From the NCBI GenBank assembly GCA_021464245.1, contig JADCRB010000071.1:3611681-3675680 (forward strand): a stretch of 64,000 bases of DNA, read 5' to 3'. The notes beneath the pieces are model-generated. The model saw only the letters and a list, made by a program, of their open reading frames with translations, was not told where the DNA came from and searched no databases. A program made the position numbers and the translations under genes. Source of the DNA: Carallia brachiata (lineage: Eukaryota > Streptophyta > Magnoliopsida > Malpighiales > Rhizophoraceae). This document shows, one piece after another, positions 50,301 through 62,119 of this stretch; the stretch's first letter is position 1; each line of letters starts with the position of its first letter.

Positions 50301-51440
50301 AACCCTTTCTGTGAGACGATTCCATTGATTGAACTAATATTAAAACCTTTGTGTGAGACGATTCCATTGAATTGTCATTTTAGAAAGTGTCTGACAAAAC
50401 CAAACGACAAATACACTTGATGGTATTTTATGGCAGTTTCAACTTTGAACTGAATAAACACCCTGTTTGGGCGTATGTGCGCTAGATTGGTACTAGTACT
50501 GACACTGATTAGGAGTCTGAACTTTGAAGACGTGTTAGCCCAACCAGTTAAAGGACCACACTGAGCTGAAGGCGGGCAAAGCCTTGAGCAAGTGAACACA
50601 TTGGACGCCTGTTTAAGCTTTTAAACAAGCCCAATTAAAGTATTCGATAGTTTCACATTTCACAATGATAGAACATACGCATTGTCTAGTTGAAGGGAGG
50701 GAACCATTTTTCAGACCAACGTTTGAAGTTTAAACTTCAGATCTCACTTTCAAATAGGTTCGCAAATCACCAGTTGGTGAGCACCACCCCACAGTTGCTA
50801 TCGAAAGTAGGAAATAGATGGCATTTCTAATGCTTAATTTATTAATGAGCCGATCTAGATGTCTCTAAATACCATTATAATTGTTTAATCTAGGACTAAC
50901 AAAAGCAACTAACATTACAACCAATAAGCAAACCCACCCACCATCCTTGTTCTTCTCCTTATCTTGGGTCCCACCCGCAACTTAAAAGGCTAAGGGCTAC
51001 ATGATTTATTAATGAACTATTTATTGAGTAAATGCCATTTCACGTGCATAGCACAACCAAATGGAGGAAAGCCCGAACTGCAGCCCTCAATGATAGGACA
51101 TTTCCATGAGCCGAAAGGGGGGCCTTTCGTCGCCCACGAGTCCTCAAGTTTTCTTGTCTTTGCCCTTGTTTTTTTCTTGATTAGATATACACAATAATGG
51201 TTAAAGATTTGCAAGCTATGCATGACATGTACGTGGTAGAGTCTAGGATAGCGCCTAAGTTTGGGGTGCTTGGGGCCCTAGAGCGGCAGTTCCAGTGCCC
51301 CCCTGGACAATAAATGAGGCATTGTCACTTCACAATCCAGACCCAGAAAAGTTTAAAAGACGAAAAAAAAAAACAGCAGAAGCCCAATAACCATATCATC
51401 ATAAGATAGGAAATCCAGTAACAAAATTTTGTCATATAAC
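47382..51440. other. Spacer after the GER fragment
   Basis: Base composition is less AT-rich than elsewhere and resembles 3' flanking or UTR-like DNA, perhaps copied with the fragment. I find no conserved coding exon. Between 50225 and 50360 a short segment containing cgagacgattccattga-like sequence is imperfectly repeated (gtgagacgattccattga at 50311 and 50352). Confidence 0.4.
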
Positions 51441-51832
51441 ACCAATATTTAATTTTCAAGAGAGGTTTATTGACAAAGTAAATCTCGAAGGATTTGAAAA
51501 GAATAAATACAGTATCTCAGCCCCACACATTGCCCAAGAAAAATTGTTACAATAATAAAGTGGTACAAGGGACAGAAGCAAAAGACTGAGTGATTTTGAA
51601 TCGATAATGAAACAGTGTTAAAGCGTTGAAGTCTGCATCTTTAGGGCACCCTAAAAAACAAAATTTAAAAAGCTGTACTCACCAAACTCCTAGGGCGTAG
51701 GTGCTGCCTACTTGCTGGCAATTAAAATCGCACCATCTTCCTCAGGTCTCAACTAGATGGAGACGAAGGAGAGATGGAGTTAATTTGTTTACTCCAAGCA
51801 CAGAGAAGAGTTAATTATGATCAAAAAAATCA

Positions 51833-51860
<28 letters not shown>
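51833..51860. repeat. (GA)n microsatellite
   Basis: About 14 GA units lie inside the putative minus-strand transcript. Confidence 0.9.
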
Positions 51861-51863
<3 letters not shown>

Positions 51864-52023
51864 CAAGAGATGAAAGCTTGATGTTGCACATGATGGCCAT
51901 TTACATACCAAATTCCAAATGTGCGTTATCAGCCAAAAAGGAAGTTAACAAAAGTGAAAGCCAAAAAGTTCCTCAAAAAAAAAAAAAAAAAAAAACTTCT
52001 ATTCTATCATAACAGTAAAGAGA

Positions 52024-52046
52024 TTGAGCCGTTCAGCCAATATCAC
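52024..52046 (-). promoter_or_regulatory. Candidate endogenous target-mimic site for miR171b/c
   Basis: Read on the minus strand the site is GTGATATTGGC, then TGA, then ACGGCTCAA. The outer blocks pair perfectly with positions 1-9 and 10-20 of the miR171b/c sequence (UUGAGCCGU and GCCAAUAUCAC), and TGA forms a 3-base bulge between miRNA positions 9 and 10. This is the IPS1-type design that blocks slicing while sequestering the miRNA. The miR171b/c sequence is recalled, not looked up. No matching star arm lies nearby, so it is not a MIR171 hairpin. Confidence 0.6.
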
Positions 52047-53324
52047 CACCATCCCTTAACGCCATTACCAAAATCCAAGGAAACCGCAGAGAAGGAAGTA
52101 AAAGAAGAGAGCTTTCTCCAAGGTTTGAACTAGAGAAATGGGGTTTTCTGTATCACCAGTCCAGCTCTCCCACAAGCATGGAAAACCCATTTGCTTAAAA
52201 CGTATTATCAGGACAAAATAGAAACTTGCTTCAATTTCCCAAGTAGTAGCAGAAGCAGCCACAGCCTTCATCATATTCCTGTAACAGCAGTACCGGCAGA
52301 ACCACCACCACCACCCCGGTCTCAAGCCTACCATTATTCAAGAATCACAAGAACAAGGACAAGGAAGAGCACCTTACATTCTGCTTTTCATGGAAGAACA
52401 AAACAAAAGGGAAGTGGTGCCATTGGCAGTGATCAAAATGAACCATAAATAATCAAACAGGACATGGGATTGCTGCTGATTTGTACTTTTTTTTTTTTTT
52501 TTGTTTTCTTCTTTCCTCTGAGAAAGGCTTTTGATGGGGTTTCTGGTGCTGTCTTGGAAAGACAAAAAAATTGGAAAGAAATGGCAATTAATTAAGAGAA
52601 GTGGGAAGTGCAAGAAGCAGAGGAGAGGGAAAGCATTGAAGATTTTATGTGTGCATATATCTACTACGATTGGATTACTTTGGGAGTCTCTTTCTCACTA
52701 ATAAAACATAATGAGTCCAACTAGATTTGGACGTTTTGGGGGCATGGGATTGACATTGAATTCCTTGCACTTAAAACACCCATTTTTTCCCCACTTAGCT
52801 TTTGCTTTGCTTGTAGAAGCTTGGATTAGCTAGATTTGCGCAAGCAACATCTGTCCCCTGCCCCTTTTTCTTTTGCCTTCACCAACTCCTGAAATTCCAC
52901 CAATACCCCTCTTAGATGTTAAGGATCTGTGATGTTCTCTCTCTCTCTTTTGGAAAAACGAAAATGTTAGATTTAGATAGTAAGAGTTTAAGTTTGTTTA
53001 ATTAGAGGTTTTGATTTTGAGTCTTACAAATAGTCGCGTTAAATACCTGTTAGGAGATCTTTACCACCTTTCAAAATTTTATTTAAATCGGTTCAGGTTA
53101 ATCAATGTAATAAACTGAATACTAGATAATTTAAAAAAAAAGAAAAACGAAAATGTTCAAAATTCTTCTTAGCTCGTTAATTTTTGATGCGGAGGTACAA
53201 TTTCAAAGCCACGAGATCTGACTACCAGACCAAACAGGCACCAGGTTCGAGGCTTAAATTATTTCGAGACGGCCGCCAATAATCCTATACATTATACAAC
53301 AATGGTTCCTGGCCAAACATTTGT

Positions 53325-53890
53325 TTTTGTGTTTTAAGTAAAGGTATTTACGATTTAATTAATTAAATTAAATTATTATAATTATTTTTAAATTAAAATT
53401 TTTAGTTATGTAAAATTAAAAATTATTACTAAATTTAAACTTTGGTTAACTAAAATTTAATTAATTAAAAATTTTAATTCGATTTCAGTTAACTGTTCAG
53501 TTAACTGAATTTAATAATAAAAAAATTTTAAATTATAATCTAAATGTAACAAATATTTTTAATATATATATATTTTAAAAATTATAACTACTATTATATA
53601 TAAAAATAAATAAATAATTATTTAAGATATAATAATATTTTATTAATATTTATTTATTTATTAATAATTATTGTATTAGTAATATTTTTTTCTATCATTA
53701 AAAAAATTATATATATATAAAATAATATTTCAGTTCGATTCGGTTAATTACGATTTTTTAATATTAGAAACTGAAAATAAATTGAAATTTTCAATCTTTG
53801 TTTAATTTAGTTAACTGAAAATTCTGTTCAGTTTAATTTAATTTTCTCAGTTAACTGAAATTTTCTATATTTTTAAACACTCATAACTCT
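53325..53890. mobile_element. Possible foldback element rich in CAGTTAACTG
   Basis: Repeated gttaactgaa/cagttaactg motifs flank an AT-rich core, and the outer edges (gtgttttaagtaaaggtatt on the left, gtgtttaaaaatatagaa inverted on the right) show weak inverted symmetry. It is consistent with an old hAT-like MITE. No target-site duplication was identified. Confidence 0.35.
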
Positions 53891-54024
53891 GAGGAGGCAA
53901 ATGTTCAATTATTTACAATGTGCCTCTTTTTCTTAATCAAATATTAATTGGGTTCATGTCCCATTAGTGAGGTAATTTTAATTTAAATAAAAAGATCATT
54001 AAGATTCAAAATAAAATCAAAAAA

Positions 54025-54330
54025 TCACCAAAGATAGCGGTTTAGGGGCAAGTCGATGTGAGTTCTAATTTCGAACTTTTATGTCTGTGCATCACCATGG
54101 CTGACTTATGCTGGGGGCCTATTTAGGTATAAGCGGTGGTGCGCAGTGTTAGGTATAAATTTGTCCGTCGGAACTTCAATAGCAGAGTCACGTTCAGTTC
54201 TTTTGATGTTCGAGAGATAGATCAGCCTCTTTAAAATTGTTGAAAGAAATTTAAATAAATAAAAATTATTTTAATTTTGATTCAAAGATCTGATAACTGA
54301 TACGTACAATAAAACTTTTTTCTTCAATCA
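54025..54330 (+). mobile_element. tRNA-derived SINE, family 1, copy C
   Basis: It aligns to copies A and B through ggggcaagtcgatgtg, the core ggtgcgcagtgttagg and a T-rich end. The B-box (aatttcgaac) is degenerate. Confidence 0.58.
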
Positions 54331-55269
54331 AAAAAATAAAATAAAAAAAATTTAACATAATTACATTAAAAGTACGATACCATTAATCAAATATTGCTCC
54401 GATAGTTGGAAAGAAGTTCAGCTCACAAACCTTTTCCGAAAAATCGCAAATGGATGTGGGGCATTTTGGTCATTGGACCAGTAGATGAAAGTACCCCGGG
54501 TTTTACGTGTCCATGTTAACAGAAAGTGTCGCGTGATGTGAGTTGCCGTTTATGGATCCCTGCAGTTTACTTGCATAGGTAACCAAAATGTGCCTCACCC
54601 CTTTCTTCAGGGCCACACGGAACACAACTGTAATAGCGAAACAAAGCCCATTTCACCCAGGTGCAAACGCAATGCGCTTCGTTGCCATTTGACCATTTTT
54701 GATCATAGAAGTTATAGTGACGGCATTACCCTCCTTCAACAATGCAAAAGCTGATGGGAGTCGCCAGACAGGACCCATGAACTCTGCAGGACGACATGGG
54801 AATCCGGGCTGTCGGCAATTAAGCAAGGTATCGTAGACTTGAACGGTGATTAGAATAAGGTACATCGTCGGCAACTGAATGAGCGTTATATGAAATATGA
54901 AGAGATGCTTCGGTGCTTAGAATCTAAAAATTCACTTTAAAATTTGTAACTAAAAGATTGTGGTAAATGAGATCTTGCAATTTTTAACTCAATTTCTTTG
55001 TGCGTGCTAATTCGACTAGTACGTGTCTTAACAAAATCAAAATGAACAGGAAAAATCTATGTACTAAGCTTCACTAATACTGAATTGAATTGTTGAAACT
55101 AGAAAAAAAATTGTAAAGCTGCGGAGTGGCTCTGATTACATGTAAAATAGCATATTAAAATCTCAAATAACTTTTAAAGATCAAATTAGTAATTTTAGAA
55201 CTATCTAAGATAATAATTTGATAGTGATTTAACGTATTTTTTTTATATCTAATCTAAATTTGAGTCCTA
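54331..55269. other. Unannotated spacer
   Basis: An open minus-strand frame at 54653-54874 has ordinary amino-acid composition but no recognised family. Otherwise nothing is seen. Confidence 0.4.
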
Positions 55270-55500
55270 ACAGTTGCACTTTGGAGGTAACATCCTCCTT
55301 TAACTGTCAGTTTGATTGTACATACAGTATTAGTTTCAGATTTGTTAATACTATAATCAGTTCGAGAAGGTTCGCTCAAATCAAACAGTACTCAGATGGT
55401 AAATTCTTCTTATAGGAGAAATTAAATAAAGACATTAACAATTGATCCGACTTTAACATATGAGTCTAAGAGTATGATAACTTATGTACTTTGACAACAT
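55270..55500 (+). mobile_element. SINE-like dispersed repeat, family 2, copy 2
   Basis: This is the diverged partner of the copy at 11625, sharing the aggagaaattaaata core and a T-rich 3' end. Ends are approximate. Confidence 0.42.
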
Positions 55501-56899
55501 ATTTTTTTTGTTCAAAAGAAAAAGTAAGTTTAGAAATCTATAAGCATTATAAATCATTTCATTCTTCATACTGAAATTTTACACTCTTTTAAAACTTCGA
55601 CATCCAAATAGAGGCGGGATTAGTCACCATAATTCAGAACAGCTAGAGACAGAATGCCTGATGAAATGTCATGTATCAGAGAAAGAACCATGGACATTTC
55701 AGGCGGAACAGAGGGTATGGCATACCTGAAGAAAGGCACCTCTTGAAGCCAGAGACAAATTTTTATCAGGAATCTAACAGAATCCGAGGGTTCTGACTAA
55801 TTTTCATGGCTTACAAATGTAAACCCAAAATAAAATCGCAGACAAATAAGCCGCTCATGCAAGCATGGTGATTTGTGGGTTGTCTCTTTCAAAGCCAGCA
55901 TTTGTAATAAAAATTATAGGTCTGAAGAAAGTAAAAGCTCGAAAAACATGGAATTAGAAATGTTTCAGTTCTGATCTACTGGAGAAGAGAGAAAAAAAGA
56001 GGGGGGGCACTATAACAGAGATATCAATCATTTTCAATTCTGATCCTCTGATATCATCATTGTACTTCTGTTGGGGACGTGACCGAAACCTTGCCAGATG
56101 CAAGAATACTGAGAAAGTGCAGCACACATCCTGTTTCCTTTCTAGATGATGTAAAGTTAAAATCTTTATGATAAATTGATGGGTTTTTTTTTTTTTTTTT
56201 ATATTTAAATATTAAATTTTAATATATGATTTATTTATAAATTTTGTAAAATAATTTAATTTTTTTGAATTGAATGATGTTTTTTGTTTGCATATAATCA
56301 AATTTTTGTTATTAAGTGATCCTATTACGCGAATTTCGCTACACTAATTCTTTGTATTTAATTATGAAAAATTACAAATATAACTTTTTTTTTAACTGTA
56401 ACAGAATCATACAAGTATAACTAATTAGTTTAAATTTTTAGACCAACTATCCTTAAAAAAATTAAAAAAAAAAAAAAGCAAGAGGCCTGCTGCTACTAAT
56501 CGCAGTCGCAATCGAATTTCTCAAAACTTGGACAAAAGCGTTTTGAGACCAGACAATTTTTTTAGGTCCTCCTAAAGCCAAGTGAGCGGGTCTCCGCGTG
56601 GGAGATTTGCCAACAAAATATAAGAGTTATAAATAAAGAAAAAATTAGAATTTAAGATAAAGAAAATATTTAAAAAATCGTTTAAATGTAACTGATTAAA
56701 TTTAATATATAATTATTTTATTTATAAATATAATTAAATATTTAAAAAATTAATATATCTTTTCAATTTGTATTAAATTATACTTATAATAAATTTAGGT
56801 AATTACATTCAGATTTTTTTTTTTTTTTCCTGAAAACGTAACACTATCTTATAAATAAAGAAGTCAAGATGAAAGCCTTTTAGGTCCTATGGTTGGTAC

Positions 56900-57700
56900 G
56901 TAAACAACAAAACCCCTCCGTATTCCTACTCAGGCAGGCAGCTTCAAACGCCCTTTTCTTCCTCCTTCCCGTCCTCTCTCTGTCCGTTGTCGTCCTCTCC
57001 CTACTCTTTTTCTTTTTCATGTTCTCTCTCCACTGCCATGGTCCGTTTAATTTAATTTCTGTTAGAGCTGCTCCAAACAAAGCATCTGGCGGCCATCCCA
57101 ATCCCATATCTGCATCCATGGGTGCCTCACTGTCTTTTTGAATGTTTCTGCCATTCTCACCGTTTTTTTATCTCGTTGGAACCGCCGCCGTTGCCACTGT
57201 CTTCTGCCGTAGCCTGTGCCAAAGCCACTGTATCGGCTGTTGCCCCGCCATCTCAGACACCTCCTCTGTCGCCGGTGCCGCCATACTGTGCGCTGTGACT
57301 GCAAGGGAATTGGGTCTACTGCAGGTAAAACGAGCTCCGCCAGTGCCGTCACCCTTTGGTGTCGCCGCCTCTGCCACTCATCACTCCACCTCGGTGGGTC
57401 TTTCTCTCCCCACCGCCACCGTCGTCCTTTGGTGAGTCGCCGGTCCTTCCCTCACTGCGGCCGCCGCCTACCGCCTTTTGTGGATCAGATTGCTGATGTA
57501 CTTTGGGAGGGACTTTGTGGTGTTTTTGGTTGCTGTGTTTTGATTTAAGGTTCTTGCAGTTGTGTTTAGGGTTTACTGTGTGTGTATATAGGTTTAAACT
57601 GTAGAAATCGGTGCCGGAGATATCTAGTTGATTTCTGTTGCCGGACATATTTAATTGATTTCTGTCGTAAGTTTATTACAGTGACGTGTTTGCTATTGCA
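56900..57700. other. GC-rich island of unknown origin
   Basis: GC content rises sharply above the AT-rich surroundings, with many ccgccg/gccacc motifs and open frames in several registers at once. No frame shows a known domain. It begins with a CT-rich leader-like stretch, as in the 5' part of a transcribed unit or retroposon, and fades into AT-rich sequence at about 57700. It may be a gene remnant. Confidence 0.35.
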
Positions 57701-60700
57701 TGCAGCTCAGTTTGGATAGTTCAGTTTTTATTTTTATTGTAAAATATTGTCTAATTAGATTTTAAATTTAATTAATTGGAAGCCTTTTAGCCATATTTTT
57801 TATAGACCTTTGTGATTATTTATTAACAAGTTATTTGGATGTTTTCATGTCGATTTATATATTAATTTGGTATTATTAATATAATTATTTTAATTAAAAA
57901 TATTAAAGCCTTTTGCTTTTCAATGAAAAGGGGTCTGCCCTAGTCACTTTAGCCAATTTTTGCGTTGCAATTTGAAAGCTTTAGCGTGTGATTAGGTGTG
58001 ATTAGGTAGTGAAAAATTAAATAAAAAATAAATAATAAAAAAATAATAATAATATAATAATATTATGATTGATAAAAATTAATGATTAAAAAATTATTAA
58101 AAAAAATTAAGTAAAAAATTTTATTATTTTTTTCTTAAAAATTACCAAAACATGATATTAGGATCAAGAAATCTTTTTGGGCGCTTTTTCTTGGGTTTAG
58201 AAATACAAAAAACAATGTAGCGACCGTTGAAAAAGTGCAGCTGCCAGTAAAGCTGGAAGCCACCGCGTTTCTCTCGGTAGGGAGTGGAACAGAAGGCCCA
58301 AGTTTTGACTTTGTGGCCCCTGGTTTTTTATCCGACCGTGATATTTGACTTCTAATTAGCTGACGTCCAAGATGGTCTTGTTTCCCTTAGAAAATTACAT
58401 ATACACGGTTGATTAAAAGTAAAATAAAACTTAAAAATGTTATAATACTAGATAATTTTTTAAAAAATATTTAAAAATTTTGTTTGAATGTAATTGTATT
58501 TTAAGTTTTTATAATTATTATTATATTTTTTATAATAAAAATAAAAATACATCTTATTATTTTTTAATTATAAAAATTGAATACACCACTATTAAAAAAT
58601 GAAAGTATGATTGAATTCAGTGAAAACTCTCACATAAAATTCTCTAGTATTATTGTAGTGCAAATGAAACTAATCCAATAACAAATCGACTTTGACAATT
58701 CAAGGTCTAAAGACAGCTGATCCACTTTCACGGTAGAGAGAGACAGTGACGAGATTATAAGGGGCTCTTATAAGCGATAAGAATATTCGCCCACTCCTTG
58801 CGTACTCGGTACCAAGGCGATTGAACAAATTGCTAAGAGCATCAGGTCTGAATTCGATTCGGCAGGAAAGAATCCGAAACCCAAGTAATTAGTCTACAGC
58901 TCACGGAAAATCATTGAGTTTATTGGGGCTTCGTAATCGACAGTAAAAATCATTGAGTTTCGTTGGCAAAGTAAATTGATAGTAATTATTGGGTTCACCT
59001 TTCTACCACTAAAATAGGAATTGTCCCTTAAATGACACTTTAATAATTAAAATTTAAAAATTTAGAACTTGGCAATTAAAGAAGTCTCGTATGACCAAAA
59101 AAAAAAAAAGAAAAAAAAGATTACAGAGGGATTGAAAATTGGGCTACAAGATGGGCAGTCAGCCCAACTTTGGGCCAATCCACAATCAAGCCACAGGAGC
59201 AGGCTAGCCTTTCACATAAATTGCCCAGGAGGCGTGAGGCAATTTGGCAATTCAAAGAGAGACAATTCTGTGATTCTCTTACCGACTTGCGTATGGTAAT
59301 GACTGGTGTGACGGTAGGATTTCTATCCGCTGAGATTCGCTAGAGACTTTCCAATTTTTTTTTCTTGGTTTTATGGATTCTCGGTTGATTGTTAATGCCC
59401 TGATTACCAGCCCTCGTACCCCTGACCAAGGAGGGGCGTGGTTAGATGGATTGCCATCCGAGCAACAGGAGGGTGGTAGAGACTTTCCAAATCTGCTGCG
59501 TCGTTAATGGTTAATGTCTTAAAAAAGAATTATGTGTATAAATAGCTCGGTTACCTTATGCGTTGATTCAGTGTAATTCTCTTTGATATGTTTTTAACTC
59601 ATTTCATGCACACACACACCAACAAAAAAAAGAATGATGTGCATGCATTGTGGAATTTTCATGTCATCAGAAGTTCTTGATTCTTGAAATGAAAGAACAG
59701 CAAATGGCCACCATTTTGATGCTCGTGGATTATGCTGCAATTGTAGATTTAAAAGGCTGGATTTGACAAAATATGAATCTTGCATTGCTCGTTGGATTGT
59801 TGCCAAATATGACAACGCTGGAAGCAACCTTCTAGACAAAAAATGTTCCTTCGTCAATTCTGTTAATGCGATTTGACAACAACTACAAGATCAATGCCTG
59901 CCAACTCTCCGGGACCTCGCAGAAAAAATATGCTGCCAAACTCATCAAATGCAAATACTTGATTATGTATGTACGTAATATACTCCCAAGAGATAGGAGT
60001 CATCTGGGTGTGAATTAATGTAATTGATAAATATTTTGAGGTTAGCGATGATACTTAAAATTTGATGTTCTTAAACCTCAAATTTCTTGAAGGGACACAA
60101 ATTCCAGCTATAGAAATCGTCTTTACTTCATTGGGGAATAAAAACTAAAAAGCAAATTTTTTCGTGACGTTTTAAAAAATATTCATATGGCTCGAATATT
60201 CGTTTGTTGAAGACAACATTAGTTTACTTTCAGTTTAGTTAGCCCAGCTTCAATCCTTTTTGCTATCACGAAGGATTATCATTAGGTTGTTTTTAATATT
60301 ATTTGACATACCTGCAACGACGGAACCAAGAATTTTATCTAAAAGAACAAAAAAAATAAAGGAGTGTAGTGGTGGGGTTACTATTATTTTTTTTTGTAGT
60401 GATATGTGTTCCTAAGAAAAGGACTTTGTTTGTGAGACAAAAATATGAAACACAAATTTCAATAAAGGCAAAGTGTAAATTCTAATAAGGGTAATTGCAT
60501 AAATTTTTGGCAAATTACACTTTTTTGTGAAATTTTTTTACTAGATTGCTGAAAAGCTTCTGAATTGGCTGACTAATTAGAAACCCAATTATTATTGAGT
60601 GGTCTCAATTGTGTTTATCTTTTAAATTTTAAATTTTGTTAGAGATGTTAATTTCATTTCGCTAGTTAAAATGTATCAAACTAGGGCTATTGAAAAATGC

Positions 60701-61000
60701 TAAATAGAATAAGGATACATCGTCTTTATAGAGTTATACACAACTAATAAGGGAAAAAAAAAATCTATAGAAACTATATAATTATACAATAATGAAGAAA
60801 ATCATTGCCTATTACTACAATTGAAGAATACTTTTCATAACCATATGTTCTTAGTGCCACTGACGTGTAATTATTGCATTCCAAAGCGAAACCATGTACC
60901 AAAATAGGGTGAGTGTGGTTGATTTAGTTTTGCCCTAGTATAAGAGCCCAACTATTTGGTCAATGTCAATTCAGTGGTACCCAAACTCCACTGATTACTC
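57701..61000. other. Spacer upstream of the gamma-glutamyl peptidase gene
   Basis: This is AT-rich with A/T runs. A short segment around 59380-59470 is locally GC-richer but carries no recognisable gene. The last few hundred bases are the presumed peptidase promoter. Confidence 0.45.
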
Positions 61001-61022
61001 AAAGGGACCCCACATAGCCATC

Positions 61023-61029
61023 TATAAAA
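61023..61029 (+). promoter_or_regulatory. TATA box of the gamma-glutamyl peptidase gene
   Basis: The motif tataaaa lies 119 bases before the start codon, leaving a leader of roughly 90 bases. Confidence 0.65.
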
Positions 61030-61147
61030 TGGGTACTCAATGCTCCAAATTCACATACCAAAAAAAAAAAAAAAATTCCCTAGCAATATTATCTGGAAAA
61101 ACATTAATTTCTTGATAAAGTACTTCAATTTTTTCAATTGAGGGGTC

Positions 61148-62119
61148 ATGAAGGTGGCAGAGGAGAAAAGATATGCTCTTTTGCAAGCAGCAAGAGACTC
61201 TAACTATGTGAAGGAAGTGTATGGAGGTTACTTCAATGTGTTTGTTGCAGCTTTTGGTGATAGTGGGGAGATATGGGACTTGTATAGGGTTGTTGATGGA
61301 GAGTTTCCTGACAAGAATGAGCTTGAAAAGTATGACGGTTTCGTAATAAGTGGTAGCCCTTATTCTGCTTATGACAATGACTACTGGATTCTCAGGCTTT
61401 GCTTCCTCTTGCTAACTTTAGATGCCATGGAGAAGAAAGTGCTTGGAATTTGCTTTGGCCATCAGGTATTCAACTTACCCGCAAAACCTGTATCGTGCAA
61501 TGACAGACTTGGCAATATTTAATTGGACCTTTACTCTTTGATTTTGTTTCTATTCTCTCGGCCTCAGGTTTTGTGCAGAGCATTGGGTGGAAAGGTTGGA
61601 AAAGCAAACAGTGGGTGGGATGTTGGGCTAAGGAGTGTAAGGTTGGTGGAGGATTTGCCACCATGCAGCTTCCTTGATGATTTGGGTGAGATCCCACCTT
61701 CACTATCAATCATTGAGTGCCATCAAGATGAGGTGTGGGACGTGCCATTAGGTGGTGAAGTCATTGCATTCTCGGACAAAACTGGTGTGGAGATGTTCAC
61801 CATTGGTGACCACATTCTGGGCATTCAGGGCCATCCTGAGTACACCAAGGACATTCTTTGCAACCTCATTGATCGCCTCCTCAACAGCAATAGCATAGAG
61901 GTAACTGAATGGGAAAAAAAAAATCTGCATGCATCACATTTCATCTATTAGTTTTTGTCAGCTATTCTTTATGTGATCGATTTGGTGCTTACTTTGATTT
62001 GTAAATCGAACAATGTGCAGAATGACTTGGCTGAGAATGCCAGGCTAGGATTGGAGGCAGCTGAGCCAGATAGAAAGTGCTGGGAAAAGATATGCAGGAA
62101 TTTTCTTAAAAGGACATAG
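61148..62119 (+). CDS. GGP1: Gamma-glutamyl peptidase, class I glutamine amidotransferase-like (3 exons)
   Basis: Plant GGPs are cytosolic enzymes that remove the gamma-glutamyl residue from glutathione conjugates in glucosinolate, camalexin and general thiol metabolism. Exons are 61148-61465, 61568-61900 and 62021-62119, all GT-AG and all in phase 0, giving 249 aa. The class I amidotransferase nucleophile elbow GICFGHQ puts Cys at residue 102. The QGHPEY motif supplies His195 and Glu197, completing the catalytic triad. The N-terminal [13 protein letters not shown] and [16 protein letters not shown] and the C-terminal [14 protein letters not shown] are family-typical. The reading frame is intact. 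The substrate is inferred from the family. It fits At4g30530 or its neighbours At4g30540/At4g30550; the symbol marks the family, not a proven one-to-one orthologue. Confidence 0.93.

Larger units (their letters stand above)
51466..52640 (-). ncRNA. Putative non-coding transcript with a miR171 target-mimic site
   Basis: On the minus strand a TATA-like motif (rc of catatatc, about 52654-52661) precedes a pyrimidine-rich leader, and an AATAAA signal (rc of tttatt at 51466-51471) closes the unit, giving about 1.2 kb. Only short frames without recognised domains occur, the longest 89 codons ending at 52065. The mimic site at 52024-52046 lies just after that frame. The existence, limits and splicing of this transcript are inferred from sequence signals only. 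Confidence 0.4.

Noticed and set aside
52022..52046. MIR171 precursor hairpin on the plus strand
   Set aside because: The plus strand resembles miR171 with a 3-base insertion, but no complementary star arm occurs within the adjacent few hundred bases, so a target mimic on the minus strand fits better.
54653..54874. 73-codon minus-strand frame
   Set aside because: It was considered as an exon because its composition is ordinary, but no family or splice signals support it.
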